Shown here: positions 5,471 through 5,803 of the stretch, one piece after another | How the letters are laid out: the number at the start of each line of letters is the position of its first letter | Numbering within the stretch: position 1 is the stretch's first letter | NCBI GenBank assembly: GCA_017881645.1 | Contig: JADGQQ010000054.1 | Location: forward strand, 1-5,803 | Direction of reading: 5' to 3' | Source of the DNA: Clostridia bacterium | GTDB lineage: Bacteria; Bacillota; Clostridia; Saccharofermentanales; Saccharofermentanaceae | Length of the DNA: 5,803 bases | Program-made: the position numbers and the translations under genes | Notes under the pieces: model-generated | The model's database searches: none | Told to the model about the DNA's origin: nothing | What the model saw: the letters and a program-made list of their open reading frames with translations, nothing else

Positions 5471-5517
5471 TCGGAAGCAGCCGCTTTGATCCGGTATCGG
5501 AAGCACATTTGACGATT

Positions 5518-5554
5518 ACGTCGTGACAGCAATCATATGTTGTCACGACGTTTT
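5518..5554 (+). terminator. Terminator hairpin after the DUF1858 gene
   Basis: ACGTCGTGACA (5518-5528) pairs perfectly over 11 bp with TGTCACGACGT (5541-5551) around a 12-nt loop, followed by a short T run (5551-5554). On the plus strand it ends the DUF1858 transcript, 47 nt past its stop. On the minus strand it directly follows the histidine kinase stop but has no T-tract, so there it may only stall polymerase or protect the RNA end. Confidence 0.75.
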
Positions 5555-5803
5555 ACATGCCGGGCAGAAGAACGTGGAAATTCGATCCTTTTTTCTCCCA
5601 GCTCTCAACCCACAGTTTTCCGCTATGCTTATCAACGATACTTTTAACGATGGCCAGACCGAGACCGGATCCGTCTTTGTGTCCGGCTGCATTGGATGCC
5701 CGATAGAAACGATCGAAGACATAGCCGATTTCAGATGCCGGGATACCGCAGCCGTTATCTCTTACAATGATGTGTATGTTTTCACCGCCGAGAATAGCGG
5801 CCT
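5553..5803 (-). CDS. Sensor histidine kinase, C-terminal ATP-binding end (5' part outside window)
   Basis: The last 82 residues of a HATPase_c domain are present, ending at TAA (5555-5553). Motifs read ENIHIIVRDNGCGIP (the DxGxG G1 box), YVFDRFYRA (the F box) and GSGLGLAIVKSIVDKHSGKL (G2 box), closing with FHVLLPGM. These bind ATP and donate phosphate to the kinase's own histidine, which then passes to a response regulator. The sequence pattern is that of membrane-bound PhoR/WalK/ResE-like kinases. The sensor, dimerisation (DHp) and N-box parts, and any partner regulator, lie beyond the right edge, so the signal is unknown. The gene is convergent with the DUF1858 gene, and its stop codon overlaps the T run of that gene's terminator. 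Confidence 0.95.
   Translation of the reverse strand, partial: AAILGGENIHIIVRDNGCGIPASEIGYVFDRFYRASNAAGHKDGSGLGLAIVKSIVDKHSGKLWVESWEKKGSNFHVLLPGM

Noticed and set aside
1..5803. Mobile element, CRISPR array, phage or defence island
   Set aside because: No transposase, integrase, terminal repeats, repeat-spacer pattern or toxin-antitoxin-like pair is visible; gene content and composition are uniform and chromosomal.

Overview
The window looks like a chromosomal housekeeping stretch from an anaerobic, low-to-mid GC Firmicute, most likely a clostridial relative. The reasons are strong AAGGAGG-type ribosome binding sites, a Spo0A-type DNA-binding domain, a two-gene class I (Fe-S) fumarase, and a small DUF1858 redox-disulfide protein of a kind common in anaerobes. 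Base composition is near half GC throughout, with no insertion sequence, integrase, tRNA, rRNA or CRISPR array visible. Species cannot be named from the sequence alone.

Layout. (1) 1-1860, plus strand: the C-terminal two thirds of NAD-dependent DNA ligase ligA, entering from the left edge, overlaps by 8 nt a 5-formyltetrahydrofolate cyclo-ligase gene. (2) 1857-2319: a strong sigma-A-like promoter whose -35 box overlaps the cyclo-ligase stop codon drives a 131-aa two-helix membrane protein of unknown function. (3) 2320-3088: an AT-rich leader, with an inverted repeat that could mask the ribosome binding site, precedes a 201-aa protein. Its C-terminal half is a Spo0A-type DNA-binding domain, but its N-terminal half is too short to be a normal receiver. 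(4) 3105-3520, minus strand: a complete HU gene with its own promoter, ribosome binding site and terminator, convergent with the Spo0A-like gene. (5) 3613-5104, plus strand: alpha and beta subunits of a class I fumarase/tartrate-dehydratase-type hydro-lyase, tightly coupled. (6) 5249-5554, plus strand: a 73-aa DUF1858 protein followed by a hairpin terminator. (7) 5553-5803, minus strand: the C-terminal end of a sensor histidine kinase running off the right edge.

The genes do not form one pathway. DNA ligase and HU are replication/nucleoid functions, the cyclo-ligase returns 5-formyl-THF to the one-carbon pool, and the fumarase interconverts fumarate and malate using an oxygen-sensitive cluster, in keeping with anaerobic life. 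The least ordinary elements are the receiver-deficient Spo0A-like protein with its possible RBS-masking leader, the uncharacterised membrane protein, and the stand-alone DUF1858 gene beside the fumarase. No convincing undescribed multi-gene system is present.
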